Origin: Notospermus geniculatus
Taxonomy: Eukaryota > Nemertea > Pilidiophora > Heteronemertea > Lineidae
DNA: 64,000 nt
Direction of reading: 5' to 3'
Assembly: GCA_002633025.1 (NCBI GenBank)
Contig: NMRB01001262.1
Location: 99,712 to 163,711 of the forward strand
A model generated the notes under the pieces. That model saw only the letters and a list, made by a program, of their open reading frames with translations, was not told where the DNA came from and searched no databases. Shown here one piece after another: positions 62,535 through 64,000 of the stretch (positions are counted from its first letter, which is position 1; each line of letters starts with the position of its first letter). The position numbers were made by a program, and so were the translations under genes.

Positions 62535-63566
62535 CTTGTGAAGACAGGTCATCCAAAATATGACAGACGGAACCTCTATTTTTTTTATTGTGGCATTGCT
62601 TTTTTGTCAAATAGTGGACGCCGTCCACTTCTACTTGACCTAGATGCCTTCCTCAAGCCCTTTCAGCAGTCTCATGCACTTGACTGGATTGGAGGTGTTA
62701 CCAAGGTCATGAAATTGCTGCACCTACGAGGCCACTATTATAGGCTATAGCAGACACCCAACCAAAAGCCTGACCCTGTACAGCGAAAATACACCTCCTT
62801 GTCCGCACCTCACATAGACAGTGTACCGTCACATCCATAAAATGTGCCATATTTCTCTAATTCCTGGATCAATATTCTTTTTTCCCCACCAGCAGAACTG
62901 GGTCATGACCCGATCAGGTCAGGATAACCGTGTCATGCAACTTACTAGTAGATTCTTCCGTATATTTCTCAGATTATGTGTACGTTGATCTATATGGGGG
63001 GATGGTCAAGTAAACGTGGAAATTGGGAAGAAATTAAATGTAAAGTGGACTAGAGTAGACAGCACTCTTTATTAAGACAGAAATCTAATGTTGGTTTGCC
63101 CACACAAGGTAATATTTCTGATGATGCTGGACTGAAAAATATGATGGAAAAGGCTGCAAAAATTGGGAAATAAGTGTGTCAAAATATATTTAACAGGGAG
63201 GTGCAAATATAGGGGTTTTGTCAATATGCTTGAGTCCTCATCAGGCTGTGTCGGAGTGTACATAATAAGTAAGCTACGGCAGACTAGTCCCAGACAAGCG
63301 TGAGGCCCCAATGGGTTGCAGTCTCCCAGACCAGACTCATAACGGTGAGGCGAGCTATGAGCACTCGCAGTCGTTGGCTCATACCTCGTTAGCAGACACA
63401 TGCCTGGATCATCTCAATGCCCAGGGTTGCTCATAAACTGCTGCTGAGCTACTCATAGTAATCAGTCATTGCGGCCCCTTGGCAGGGGACGTTTTTGCTA
63501 CTCATGACAGGGCTTCCTTGAGAATCATTCATACAGAGCTTTTTCTTTATCAAGTCGAAAATTTCA
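62535..63566. other. No gene called
   Basis: A frame running from inside the MITE to 62750 contains a protein-like stretch (about 45 residues after 62615) but has no recognised domain, start or splice support. The rest is unassigned. Confidence 0.4.
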
Positions 63567-63770
63567 GGGGTGGATCAGGATCCAAAGAAGGAGAAGGCCC
63601 ACTTGGGCCTTCCAAATTAACTAGAGGCCTGTCGGCCTGGTAGCTTCGCTGGAGCCAAGCCTAATCCATGATCAATTCTGAAGATTTTTTCCAAATTTCC
63701 TGGTCAGTTTCAAAGATTTTCCTCCGAAAAAGAGGGGGGTCAGGCCAGGTACCCCCTTAGATCCATCAGA
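63567..63770. mobile_element. MITE-like element
   Basis: CAGGGGTGGATCAGGATCC at one end and CCCTTAGATCCATC at the other; interior GGCCCACTTGGGCCTTCCAA and TTTCCTGGTCAGTTTCAAAG. Similar to debris near 35555-35690. Ends not exact. Confidence 0.45.
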
Positions 63771-63879
63771 GTTTACAACACAGATGGGACTTATTTACTA
63801 AGGCTTGGAAGCCCTCATAACTTTAGCTATAAGGATGGGAGATGGAATGTAACAACTTACAGATCAGCAAGTTGGATCC

Positions 63880-64000
63880 AGGATTGACAGAAAGGGGGGG
63901 GCGTAGCTCGACGGAGGTGTCGAGCACCGAAAGCGCGAAGCCCAAACGGGGGTGTGGGGGCCTCCCCCAGGAAAATTAGACAAATTTAATTGCTTGAGGT
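63880..64000. mobile_element. MITE-like element, cut by the window edge
   Basis: TTGGATCCAGGATTGACAG then a G-run and CGGGGGTGTGGGGGCCTCC; same style as other GGATCC-ended MITEs. Incomplete. Confidence 0.4.

Noticed and set aside
62445-62750. 101-codon plus-strand frame
   Set aside because: Begins inside a MITE; the later part looks protein-like, but I cannot tie it to a family or splice sites.

Overview
This window looks like non-coding, repeat-saturated nuclear DNA from an animal, most likely a marine invertebrate deuterostome (echinoderm- or hemichordate-like). The taxon is inference. It rests on dense tRNA-derived SINEs, many short inverted-repeat DNA transposons, minisatellites, assembly gaps and at least 15 copies of the palindrome TAGGCCTA, which by my recollection is common in such genomes. 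I recognise no protein-coding gene: most open frames are under 110 codons, and the longer ones fall on repeats, MITEs or N-runs. Family names below (SINE-A to SINE-E, HRE, foldback names) are working labels for this window only.

Layout. 0-3.7 kb: SINE-B and hAT-like MITE debris. 4-13.3 kb: arrays of a 44-bp satellite, repeatedly invaded by foldback elements and by a TA-flanked element with internal repeats. 13.7-23.9 kb: SINEs, two good copies and one fragment of a hairpin retroelement (HRE), and a SINE nested in a SINE. 24-31 kb: foldbacks, a 51-base gap, a 39-bp minisatellite and a pogo-like element. 32-38.8 kb: SINE tandem duplication, 38-bp minisatellite, palindromic MITEs. 39.4-40.1 kb: 701-base gap. 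41-52 kb: the densest mobile-element zone (SINE-A, Tc1/mariner-, piggyBac- and Mutator-like non-autonomous elements, a roughly 175-bp tandem array, two more HREs). 51-56 kb: less repetitive, with clustered AARATGGCGG motifs and two strong minus-strand splice-donor matches, the best candidate for a gene edge. 54.6-62.3 kb: two near-identical copies of a roughly 3.8-kb block joined at a single N, best explained as two overlapping allelic contigs. 62.3-64 kb: MITE fragments.

The parts do not act as a pathway; they record layered transposition. The most novel item is the HRE family: a long hairpin plus a conserved tail of about 38 nt, flanked by 11-15-bp target-site duplications. Terminal arm sequence differs between copies but remains self-complementary within each copy, and the core resembles a hammerhead ribozyme. 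A second theme is a group of CAG...CTG MITEs with 5-bp target duplications.
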